Assembly: GCA_029262975.1 (NCBI GenBank)
Contig: JAJCYJ010000801.1
Span: 1 to 39,101, forward strand
Direction: 5' to 3'
Source of the DNA: Saprospiraceae bacterium
GTDB taxonomy: Bacteria; Bacteroidota; Bacteroidia; Chitinophagales; Saprospiraceae
Length of the DNA: 39,101 bases
This document shows, piece by piece, positions 27,260-34,792 of the stretch (the stretch's first letter is position 1; each line of letters starts with the position of its first letter). The notes under the pieces are model-generated. The model did not search any database. It had not been told where the DNA came from and was given only the letters and a program-made list of their open reading frames with translations. A program made the position numbers and the translations under genes.

Positions 27260-27650
27260 TAGCTAAAAGTTTATCTTGCTCTACCATCCAGTCCAACATT
27301 CCTTTTGCTTCAATGTATAGCTGTTCATATTCGATTTTTCCTGCAACAACTAAATCCTTTGAATAGCTCATCGCAAAGCCTGAATATTTAGATTGTTCTT
27401 TTTTAACATTTCTTGAATAATTAGAGCCACCACTTTTGATGGCTGCAATATTATAGTAAACAATGCCATCATATTTTCTTTCAGTTTCTGTGAACTCATT
27501 TTCTGCACCAGCTTTAAACTTTGATTGTTCTCTTTCTTTAGCCAAAAAAGTGCCTTTCTTACCGTTATAATTCACAATGAATCTACACATTTCCCCATAT
27601 TTAGTTGAAACTTTTTTATCAAAAACTATGCTATCAATTGTTGCTTTCAT
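27252..27650 (-). CDS. OB-fold/ssDNA-binding-like protein
   Basis: Small beta-rich protein directly upstream of YqaJ; weak assignment. Confidence 0.4.
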   Translation of the reverse strand: MKATIDSIVFDKKVSTKYGEMCRFIVNYNGKKGTFLAKEREQSKFKAGAENEFTETERKYDGIVYYNIAAIKSGGSNYSRNVKKEQSKYSGFAMSYSKDLVVAGKIEYEQLYIEAKGMLDWMVEQDKLLANG

Positions 27651-27653
27651 AAT

Positions 27654-27770
27654 TTATTTATTATCATATTCATATTCTTTTTTACATTCTTTAGAACAAA
27701 ATTTTTTTTCACATTTTATTCCACAATATTCGCAAGTATGCTCCTCTATTTCTTGTTGATAATTATACAT
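27654..27770 (-). CDS. 38-aa zinc-ribbon micro-protein
   Basis: MYNYQQEIEEHTCEYCGIKCEKKFCSKECKKEYEYDNK; CxxC...C..C; below ORF cutoff; ATG overlaps upstream stop. Confidence 0.65.
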   Translation of the reverse strand: MYNYQQEIEEHTCEYCGIKCEKKFCSKECKKEYEYDNK

Positions 27771-27939
27771 TTTGTATTAATTCTGTTTGCTTTAATAATA
27801 ATCCTAAATATAATTTAGTTATCCCAAATTGATTCCGATAATTCGTTAGAAGATTTCTAACAGCCATTAAATGACTCGCTGTATTATCTTTGTTTTTGAT
27901 AATCTGAAGTATTCTATTGTGATGTAAATGCTCTAACAT
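27763..27939 (-). CDS. small hypothetical protein (58 aa)
   Basis: MLEHLHHNRILQIIKNKDNTASHLMAVRNLLTNYRNQFGITKLYLGLLLKQTELIQNV; overlaps neighbours at both ends. Confidence 0.6.
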   Translation of the reverse strand: MLEHLHHNRILQIIKNKDNTASHLMAVRNLLTNYRNQFGITKLYLGLLLKQTELIQNV

Positions 27940-28109
27940 AGCTCTCCAATTACGTGAGTAATTTGATAATCTGCAATCGCATCATCTTCTTGAAACAACT
28001 CGTCCAATTCTTTTTGGATTAATTTACTTAAATTATAATCTAATTCTCTGGAAATAGTAATGTCTATTTCTTGAAACTTATCTGATATTTCAATTCTAAA
28101 TTGCTCCAT
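27933..28109 (-). CDS. small hypothetical protein (58 aa)
   Basis: MEQFRIEISDKFQEIDITISRELDYNLSKLIQKELDELFQEDDAIADYQITHVIGELC. Confidence 0.6.
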   Translation of the reverse strand: MEQFRIEISDKFQEIDITISRELDYNLSKLIQKELDELFQEDDAIADYQITHVIGELC

Positions 28110-28110
28110 T

Positions 28111-28242
28111 TTACTCCTTTAAATATTCAATAATAAACCTTCTTAGCTCCACAGAAGCGTTGCTTCCTTGCATCTTACATTTCTTAATAAATCTTAACCA
28201 GATTTGACGATTAATTCTAAATGGTGCTGTAATGTACTTCAT
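28111..28242 (-). CDS. ribbon-helix-helix-like regulator (43 aa)
   Basis: MKYITAPFRINRQIWLRFIKKCKMQGSNASVELRRFIIEYLKE; RHH pattern. Confidence 0.65.
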   Translation of the reverse strand: MKYITAPFRINRQIWLRFIKKCKMQGSNASVELRRFIIEYLKE

Positions 28243-28263
28243 AATTTATTTTAAGTTTATAAA

Positions 28264-28340
28264 TGGTTGGCGTAACCAAATCCTCGCTATGAAAATAGCG
28301 AGGTTGGATTCTCCTGCTGACCTTGCAGGGAACAACAGGA
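28264..28340 (-). ncRNA. candidate structured RNA: three consecutive hairpins
   Basis: 28312-28340 TCCTGTTG/CAGCAGGA; 28282-28303 CCTCGCTAT-TTTC-ATAGCGAGG; 28264-28278 TGGTT/AACCA. Confidence 0.5.
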
Positions 28341-28928
28341 TTATTTTTTAATCAAAAAATAAACACATTCACCAGAAACTCCTTTTGGTGGGTAGAACTG
28401 ATATAATTCACCTTCATTTGTTTGGTAATTTTCAAAGCTACATTCCACTTTTCCAGTTGCTTTATTTTTAAAATCCTCAAAATGAGTTTCAATTAATTCA
28501 ATTCCTTCTTTGTGATTTTCAACTATGTTAATTTTTTCATTTTCTAAAATGTAATTTACTTCTTCATTATTTTTTATTACTTCACTTTCTACCTCTTCAA
28601 ACAATGAATATTCTTTAACGGCAGAAAGATAAATTTCTAAATTATTTTTGATTTGGTAAGCTAACGCCCATTTTTGTTTATAAGATAAAGAATCTTCTAA
28701 ATTTCCTTTTTCAGCTACATCTTTTGTGAAATCATTTGAATTTTCGATGATCATATCTAATAAACAAGATGCTATTGGCATAGCGTCACCATCACGTTTA
28801 ACTAAATAATCTAATTCATCAAAAATGTTTTTAACATTAAACTTGTTGAATAATTCGTTAAGTCCGTTTAAATCCTGTTGTGATAATGTTTTCATTTTGC
28901 AAGGTTTTAATGTAGTGGTTAGTTCCAA
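28341..28928 (-). CDS. hypothetical early protein
   Basis: First gene of early operon; internal start MKTLSQQ at 28895 also possible. Confidence 0.7.
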   Translation of the reverse strand: MELTTTLKPCKMKTLSQQDLNGLNELFNKFNVKNIFDELDYLVKRDGDAMPIASCLLDMIIENSNDFTKDVAEKGNLEDSLSYKQKWALAYQIKNNLEIYLSAVKEYSLFEEVESEVIKNNEEVNYILENEKINIVENHKEGIELIETHFEDFKNKATGKVECSFENYQTNEGELYQFYPPKGVSGECVYFLIKK

Positions 28929-28937
28929 ACTACCCTA

Positions 28938-28958
28938 CAAATATATACATTGTATATA
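28938..28958 (-). promoter_or_regulatory. candidate early promoter -7 box with overlapping palindromic operator
   Basis: TATATTTG on minus (28938-28945) overlapping TATATACA-T-TGTATATA (28942-28958). Confidence 0.6.
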
Positions 28959-29141
28959 CATCTGCCTAATAAAAATACATTTATTTTTATAATTAATAGC
29001 TAACTAACTGATAATCAAAGAGATTAATTTTTTGAATGGGAATGTGTGGTGGCGAAAGCTCAAACTGTTTCGTGTAAAATTGTGTAGAAATGAAATTTCG
29101 AGAACAATTTAAGCGAATAATTTAATGATTAATCCACTGAA

Positions 29142-29915
29142 CTATCGCAATGCTTTAGACAATTCATAACAGTCTTTAATCGCGAGCTTATCTTTTGATG
29201 ATAAGATAATGTCATCCTTAAATTCTCTGCCGATAAATCTAACTTTTATTACCTTATCTGAATTTTTAGCAATAGCTTTCAGTATTCCATTGTCTCTACC
29301 TTTCGAGTATTGTATTACTTCCCAAATTTTACCCCCTGAATTATCAGATTTATTAGAATCATCAAATCTTTTAATCTCAGAACTTGTATAGGTTGTGCCA
29401 TTTACAATCACTTTAATTTTAGTATGAAACAACCAATCGCTTGAATGATAATTGCTAACTAGATAGCAATATCCATCTGTGTTAATGTCTGCTCTTAGTC
29501 CTTTTCTATTCAACCATCTTGCTCCCCAAGATTTATGGTAATACCATCCAATGCCATTAAACTCGTCAACTTTCTTTTTAAACTTTTTTTCAAGTTTAGT
29601 GATAATTTTTTGATTCAATTCATCACTTTTTTTCTTCTCATCAAGTCTAATCTTTTTTTGTTCTTTACTTTTTAACATCAAACCTGGTATGATTTCACTG
29701 TAGGTTTTATTTGTAAAGCCATCAATAAAAGAAGGGTTTTCCTTTATTGCTTTAGATAACTCATAACCATTATCTAATTTGTTTTTATTTTCGAGCATAA
29801 TTAGATGGACGGTATATTTCTCTGGATTAAACTTGGTATTCATTGTTATTTCAGGTTCTTCTTTACAAGAAAATAAAATGGTTGAAATGAATAATGATAA
29901 CAATAGTTTTTTCAT
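29142..29915 (-). CDS. predicted lipoprotein (moron candidate)
   Basis: MKKLLLSLFISTILFSCKEEPE lipobox signal peptide. Confidence 0.8.
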   Translation of the reverse strand: MKKLLLSLFISTILFSCKEEPEITMNTKFNPEKYTVHLIMLENKNKLDNGYELSKAIKENPSFIDGFTNKTYSEIIPGLMLKSKEQKKIRLDEKKKSDELNQKIITKLEKKFKKKVDEFNGIGWYYHKSWGARWLNRKGLRADINTDGYCYLVSNYHSSDWLFHTKIKVIVNGTTYTSSEIKRFDDSNKSDNSGGKIWEVIQYSKGRDNGILKAIAKNSDKVIKVRFIGREFKDDIILSSKDKLAIKDCYELSKALR

Positions 29916-29947
29916 AGCGGTTTTTTTTAATTAATTAAATAAAGAAA

Positions 29948-30075
29948 GCGTGAGCCCCCATTTTATCGAAGCACCGCTAAGGCTCCATCCAAATAGACAA
30001 CCCACGCCTGAAGCGTTGTAAATCTGTTTAGATGATTCGGAAAATAGCGGTTTTCGATTTTACAGATATTACAAC
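29948..30075 (-). ncRNA. candidate structured leader/ncRNA upstream of lipoprotein gene
   Basis: GCGTG(29948)/CACGC(30003) with inner AGCC/GGCT; GTTGTAAATCTGT(30015-30027)/ACAGATATTACAAC(30062-30075). Confidence 0.4.
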
Positions 30076-30540
30076 AAACTTAATAAAATTAATTGGGCTG
30101 GCTATTAGGTAAAAATACGTAATTTATTTTAAGTATTTACACGTATTATGTTAAAAGTATTTATACAGATCGTAGTGGTGGCGTGGCTATTTAACATAAA
30201 ATTACGTTATAAGGCATTTTGTAGCTGAATCAAAATAACAATATTGAAGCCTTCAAAATGTTTTATGAACGAATATTATGTTAATTAGCTTTGGGGAAGA
30301 AAAATACGTTAATTGACATATTTTAGGGTCAATTAATCTCTGTAGGGGGAGATAGTATTTTTCAACAGAAGGGGTGGTGTAGAGTAAATAGATTGGCATC
30401 CACCTGGGATAGTAATGTAAATATATCTACCTATGTAGATATACTTAGTATATTATACGTGTTTTAACGGATTGACAGCTAAAGTTTATTTAATTAGTTT
30501 TCGTTATTAATTCAATAATACTGGAAAAAATGTTAATATA

Positions 30541-30572
30541 TTGTAAATATTATAACTTATAAGTTATATTTG
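30541..30572 (+). promoter_or_regulatory. Bacteroidetes-type promoter with 18-bp palindromic operator
   Basis: TTG-N21-TATATTTG; TATAACTTATAAGTTATA perfect palindrome at 30551-30568. Confidence 0.7.
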
Positions 30573-30574
30573 CG

Positions 30575-30949
30575 TTGAATAGGAGAGCGGTCATATTATT
30601 TCCAGGCAATAAATATAATATTTGTTGTGATGTTGATTATGTAGATGAATTTTTGCAATACTTAATGACAGATGAAAGACATATGAATGAAATCAAACAG
30701 ATTATAAATTGTCTTAGAGAAGGAGTAATTCATAAAAAAGCTGGTCGAGAAGGGGATGCTTACGCCCTTAAGCCATTTATGAATACTAAAAATGATAGAA
30801 TAATATGCAACATAACTAAAAGAAAAAATAAAACTCAGTGTATTGTTATGGCAGAATTATTTCCTAGTAAAAAAACAATGAAAAATGACAAAAAAATAAA
30901 GACTAGATACCAAATCGTCTCAAATTATAGATATGAAATCATTGAATAA
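30575..30949 (+). CDS. RelE/HigB-like toxin candidate (TTG start)
   Basis: Size, basic C-terminus and overlap with XRE gene; start codon uncertain. Confidence 0.55.
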   Translation: MNRRAVILFPGNKYNICCDVDYVDEFLQYLMTDERHMNEIKQIINCLREGVIHKKAGREGDAYALKPFMNTKNDRIICNITKRKNKTQCIVMAELFPSKKTMKNDKKIKTRYQIVSNYRYEIIE

Positions 30950-31412
30950 AATAAAAAAACTTTTTGAAGCTAAGGAATTTGATTTAGGATATGAATCTGG
31001 TATGGTTCAGGCAAGAATTTTAGGACCAATAGTAGGATTAATTCAAAAAAGGAATATCAAACAAGATGAATTAGAAAAATTAACTGGACTTAAACAGCCA
31101 TTTCTAAGTGGGCTTTTTGGTGGTGTTAGAAGATTAAATATGGAGCATATTGCAAAACTGCAATATGCTTTAGATATAACGCTACAACAACCAGAGTATC
31201 TTACAAATATCGATCATAAGGAAAAGCATTATTCTACTAAAGACAACCAGACAACGGACTTGTCTGCTGTAGACTCAATATATGATAATGAAAAAAGTAC
31301 AATATTTATAAAGTTTGACACATATCGCTTCAATGAATTTGAAAATGAACATATTGCTGTATCAAGGTCTTCAACATCATCAAGCAGAATGTTGAGTAAT
31401 CTGCTGGGGTAA
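30933..31412 (+). CDS. XRE-family HTH antitoxin/repressor
   Basis: LIQKRNIKQDELEKLTGLKQPFLSGLFGGVRRLNMEHIAKLQYALDITLQ. Confidence 0.85.
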   Translation: MKSLNKIKKLFEAKEFDLGYESGMVQARILGPIVGLIQKRNIKQDELEKLTGLKQPFLSGLFGGVRRLNMEHIAKLQYALDITLQQPEYLTNIDHKEKHYSTKDNQTTDLSAVDSIYDNEKSTIFIKFDTYRFNEFENEHIAVSRSSTSSSRMLSNLLG

Positions 31413-31424
31413 AAGAAAACACTT

Positions 31425-31814
31425 ATGATAAAATGTAGACACATAATTTTTGCAAATGATGTTATCGTTGATAAATTTTCTAATGATTCATCTGTAATAA
31501 GTATATATGATTATTTTGAAGTAACTCAGTTTCCAGGAATACTAACACCCTCAAAATTATTATTAGTTTTAGAGAGAACTTCAAAAACAGATCCATATAA
31601 TATTGATTGTATTTTGAAAGTCAAGTATCTTAAACACGAAGTGGAAACAAATTTGAATATTGATTTTGAAGATAAAGAGTTTGCACATCACGTAGTGAAA
31701 ATGCCTGCTTTTAATTTAACCAATGAAGGAGCCATTGAGTTTAAATTACTTAAAGGAAAAAAAGAGATTATCTCTCATATTGTAAGGGTTAATTTATCAA
31801 CCTCAAAAGACTAG
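31425..31814 (+). CDS. DUF6941-like protein
   Basis: MIKCRHIIFANDVIVDKFSNDSSVISIYDYFEVTQFPGILTPSKLLLVLER pattern. Confidence 0.55.
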   Translation: MIKCRHIIFANDVIVDKFSNDSSVISIYDYFEVTQFPGILTPSKLLLVLERTSKTDPYNIDCILKVKYLKHEVETNLNIDFEDKEFAHHVVKMPAFNLTNEGAIEFKLLKGKKEIISHIVRVNLSTSKD

Positions 31815-31863
31815 AATGTTTTACATTTTTCGTATCTTTGTGATAACCAGATAAACAAACTCG

Positions 31864-32247
31864 ATGAGTATAAAAAACAAAGAATTTGAAGAACTTATAA
31901 GTTTCACTAATAAAGGAATAGAATTTTCTTTAACGGTGTTTACAGGAAAAGATAAAGAAACAAATTCTTTTGTATCATTTATTCCATCTCTCAATATTTC
32001 TGGTTACGGTGAAACTGAAGAAGAATCTGATGAAATGTTAAGAGATTGTTCTAAAGATTATTTCGATAATCTTAGTAAACTGTCTGTGAAAAATAGAAAT
32101 ATAGAATTAGTTAATAATGGATGGAAAAAAACACCTTATAGAAATAAAGAATTTAGACCATTTATTGATTCTGAAGGCAGATTGAAAAACTTTAATTTTG
32201 ATGGAGAGCTTGTTAGGCATAATGTTAATGAGCTTGTTGCTGCATAA
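31864..32247 (+). CDS. HicB-like antitoxin
   Basis: NSFVSFIPSLNISGYGETEEESDEMLRDCSKDYFDNL; adjacent to HicA-like ORF. Confidence 0.65.
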   Translation: MSIKNKEFEELISFTNKGIEFSLTVFTGKDKETNSFVSFIPSLNISGYGETEEESDEMLRDCSKDYFDNLSKLSVKNRNIELVNNGWKKTPYRNKEFRPFIDSEGRLKNFNFDGELVRHNVNELVAA

Positions 32248-32252
32248 AATAT

Positions 32253-32489
32253 ATGAGTATAAAAGGATCCGTAAAACCAAAATGCTTGATTAAATTTCTT
32301 TTGTTTCAAGGATGCGTAAAGAAAAAAACAGTAGGCAGTCATACTAAATACACCAAAACAGGAATACTTCGGTCATTGACAGTTCGAGAAAATGACAAGG
32401 AAGTTCCAAGATTACATATTCATACTACATTAAAAACATTAGGAATAAGCAAGAAAGTGTTTTACGCTTGGGTTAAAGATAATTGTTAA
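32253..32489 (+). CDS. HicA-like toxin
   Basis: KCLIKFLLFQGCVKKKTVGSHTKYTK...EVPRLHIHTTLKTLGISKKVFYAW. Confidence 0.7.
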   Translation: MSIKGSVKPKCLIKFLLFQGCVKKKTVGSHTKYTKTGILRSLTVRENDKEVPRLHIHTTLKTLGISKKVFYAWVKDNC

Positions 32490-32580
32490 TTCTATCTTTT
32501 ATTATTATTTCTAAGTGTTTTACACCGTATCAAGTCGTAGGTGTTTATACGGATAGGGGTAGATTGTTTATGTTTGGTGA

Positions 32581-33018
32581 ATGGATTATGTAGAAAAATG
32601 TCAAGCTGAAATAATCTTATTCTTAGAAAAGCCTAAAAAAATCAATAGGGTAATAAGAAAGTTTAAGGGGACTTTAAAAGAAACTCATATAAAGAACTTC
32701 ATTGAAGGTAATCTTAATGTAAGATTCATAAAAGATTCAAAGGATCGATATAAATCAACTGATGAAGTTGTATTAGAGGCAAAAAGATTTTTGAAACCTT
32801 TTAAGACTAAAATAGATTATTGGAAATATGTTTATGGTGCTGCAACATTAGTTTTAGCTGGATTCGCATTATATCAAAATAATGAGATAAGGTCTTATGA
32901 TGAGGATTTTAAAATATTAGACAATAAAGTACGATTGCTAATACAAAAGCAAGAACAAAATACGGAAAGCACTTATCAAATAATCGAAATAGATTCCTCA
33001 TCAATAGAAGTAAAGTAA
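32581..33018 (+). CDS. single-TM hypothetical protein
   Basis: YVYGAATLVLAGFALYQNN TM segment followed by coiled-coil. Confidence 0.65.
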   Translation: MDYVEKCQAEIILFLEKPKKINRVIRKFKGTLKETHIKNFIEGNLNVRFIKDSKDRYKSTDEVVLEAKRFLKPFKTKIDYWKYVYGAATLVLAGFALYQNNEIRSYDEDFKILDNKVRLLIQKQEQNTESTYQIIEIDSSSIEVK

Positions 33019-33046
33019 GTTAAACAACCTCCAACGGTTGTTTAAC
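33019..33046 (+). terminator. strong hairpin after plus-strand island
   Basis: GTTAAACAACC-TCCAAC-GGTTGTTTAAC, 11-bp perfect stem. Confidence 0.75.
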
Positions 33047-33114
33047 ATAATATTAATTATTCTTCAGTTTAGCATTCACCTAACATTAATCGTTAAATTA
33101 AAGTTTGAGCTTTC

Positions 33115-33171
33115 AAAATTCCTTGATTGGGTTGGGAGTTCGTAGAACGTAAACACAAGTCAAGGAATTTT
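33115..33171. repeat. 12-bp perfect inverted repeat between convergent operons
   Basis: AAAATTCCTTGA ... TCAAGGAATTTT with 33-nt spacer containing GTTC-GTA-GAAC. Confidence 0.8.
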
Positions 33172-33293
33172 CTACAAATATAGTTATTTAAATTCAATTG
33201 TCGAATTATGTTTGAAAAACATAAGGATAGTCGCTGAGGTAGCCTTGTGTAGAGGTGATGGAATTTTTGAGGGAAAGAAGTTAAATGCTGAGG

Positions 33294-33692
33294 TTATTTC
33301 AGCAACATTCCGATTAGAACACCTCCTACTAGAGTGGTGGGGATGCCATAAAATGTTAATCTCTTAGCTAATCTCAATTTTTTATCAGCTACTTGAAGCG
33401 ATTTAGAAAGTTCTAAGAGTCTTTTATTGTTTTCTGCTATAATTTGGTTGTCTTTGTTTAAAACAGCCTTAAAATTGATTATTTGTAGGCTTAGGTTAGA
33501 TATTAAACTGTCTTTCTTGGGTGAGTTAATTAAACACTCTAAACACCTCTTGTCTTGATTGTCAGTATAACAAATACAACTATCCTGGATTGATGGCTGA
33601 GCGTATGCTGTCTCGTTTATCCCTATCAGCAGACCAAATAATAAGGCTGTCAGAATGTATGTTTCTCGTAATTTCTTCATATCTAAATTCAA
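33294..33692 (-). CDS. exported coiled-coil protein (spanin-partner candidate)
   Basis: Signal peptide-like N-terminus, coiled coil, C-terminal TM; overlaps 33580..33867 out of frame. Confidence 0.55.
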   Translation of the reverse strand: MNLDMKKLRETYILTALLFGLLIGINETAYAQPSIQDSCICYTDNQDKRCLECLINSPKKDSLISNLSLQIINFKAVLNKDNQIIAENNKRLLELSKSLQVADKKLRLAKRLTFYGIPTTLVGGVLIGMLLK

Positions 33693-33867
33693 GTTGATTA
33701 TTCTTCTTTAAAAGTAGTGCTTTTTCTTGGTTTAAATCGTGTATTTTTAAACGATACAATTCTTCTTCTGGACTTATTCCTTCAGAAGAACTAAAAAATC
33801 CACTACCTATTAAATAAATAAGTAAGACTATTATTAAATTTTCTTTTGTCAGATATTTATTTAACAT
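33580..33867 (-). CDS. Rz-like i-spanin candidate
   Basis: N-terminal TM (NLIIVLLIYLIGSGFF) plus coiled-coil, in lysis block. Confidence 0.55.
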   Translation of the reverse strand: MLNKYLTKENLIIVLLIYLIGSGFFSSSEGISPEEELYRLKIHDLNQEKALLLKKNNQLEFRYEEITRNIHSDSLIIWSADRDKRDSIRSAINPG

Positions 33868-33874
33868 AAATATA

Positions 33875-34054
33875 CTATTCTTTTGGTTTCAATCCAATTA
33901 ATGAGTCTTTAGAACGTAGAAATATCAACCCAAAACCAGCCAATGACAACGCCCTTTCATTATCTTGCTGCACGATAAATATATATCCTGCACCAATCAT
34001 AAATAATATCCCTAATAGGGTGGTAATTATACCATCTTTAAATAATCTCTTCAT
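33875..34054 (-). CDS. 2-TM holin-like protein (59 aa)
   Basis: Below ORF cutoff: MKRLFKDGIITTLLGILFMIGAGYIFIVQQDNERALSLAGFGLIFLRSKDSLIGLKPKE. Confidence 0.6.
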   Translation of the reverse strand: MKRLFKDGIITTLLGILFMIGAGYIFIVQQDNERALSLAGFGLIFLRSKDSLIGLKPKE

Positions 34055-34057
34055 AAT

Positions 34058-34534
34058 CTAAACGTTAAATAAATAAACTTTTTTGTTTTTTTCATTACTA
34101 ATACAGTCTAAATGACACCAATTAATGGGTTTTCCATTCATCTTATTTTCTAACCTTATTTTATAAGGTAGTTTTTTATGAATGCCTTTTAAATACTGTC
34201 TTACCTCTATGGATGTCATACCTTTAACATCAAAATCTGCTGCACATCCTAGTACGTGACCGCTTAAATAGATTCTCATCCGTTTAACCATTTTCAAGAC
34301 AATATATCCCACATTACTTCTTAGTCCTCTTTGTTGAAATTTACCACCCCATTTCCAGTTGTTAATTGTAATTGATTTACCTAAATCCTCTCGGATTATA
34401 AGCATTGTATGAAGAAGTCGTATGGATAAGAATTGCCAAGCGTTCTCTCCGTGTTTTTTAAACACCTTTTGGCTAACAAATTCCTCAATACAGAAGTATT
34501 CTTTAATGCCTTGTAATATTTCCTCATCTGTCAT
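34058..34534 (-). CDS. peptidase M15-like endolysin
   Basis: SGHVLGCAADFDVKG and WCHLDC zinc-ligand motifs. Confidence 0.85.
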   Translation of the reverse strand: MTDEEILQGIKEYFCIEEFVSQKVFKKHGENAWQFLSIRLLHTMLIIREDLGKSITINNWKWGGKFQQRGLRSNVGYIVLKMVKRMRIYLSGHVLGCAADFDVKGMTSIEVRQYLKGIHKKLPYKIRLENKMNGKPINWCHLDCISNEKNKKVYLFNV

Positions 34535-34538
34535 AATT

Positions 34539-34787
34539 TTATTCTTTAGATGCTATGCTCACTTTAATTTCACTCATTAAACTAAAAATTTTATCAATCT
34601 TAATTGTTAATTTGTCATAATTATCTTTATTCGCTGATTTTTCCGACTCCAATTCCTTTTGAATGTATTCCATTTTTGTCTTTAAAGATGCCACATTAAT
34701 TCTCATATGTATCCACCCACCTACTATAGCAATAATCACTCCGCCACAGCTAATTAATAATTCAAATAATGTTACTTTTGTTTCCAA
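34539..34787 (-). CDS. membrane protein, holin candidate
   Basis: N-terminal TM LLISCGGVIIAIVGGWIHM plus coiled coil. Confidence 0.6.
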   Translation of the reverse strand: METKVTLFELLISCGGVIIAIVGGWIHMRINVASLKTKMEYIQKELESEKSANKDNYDKLTIKIDKIFSLMSEIKVSIASKE

Positions 34788-34792
34788 ATTCT

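Noticed and set aside
30180-30260. ACGTTATAAGGC-type motif resembling integron attC/Bacteroidetes cassette repeats
   Set aside because: Only one core-like site recognised, no paired R'/R'' structure and no integrase.
31229-31444. Minus-strand ORFs 31229..31444 and 32136..32342 in the plus-strand island
   Set aside because: Antisense to XRE and HicB/HicA-like genes, no supporting signal.
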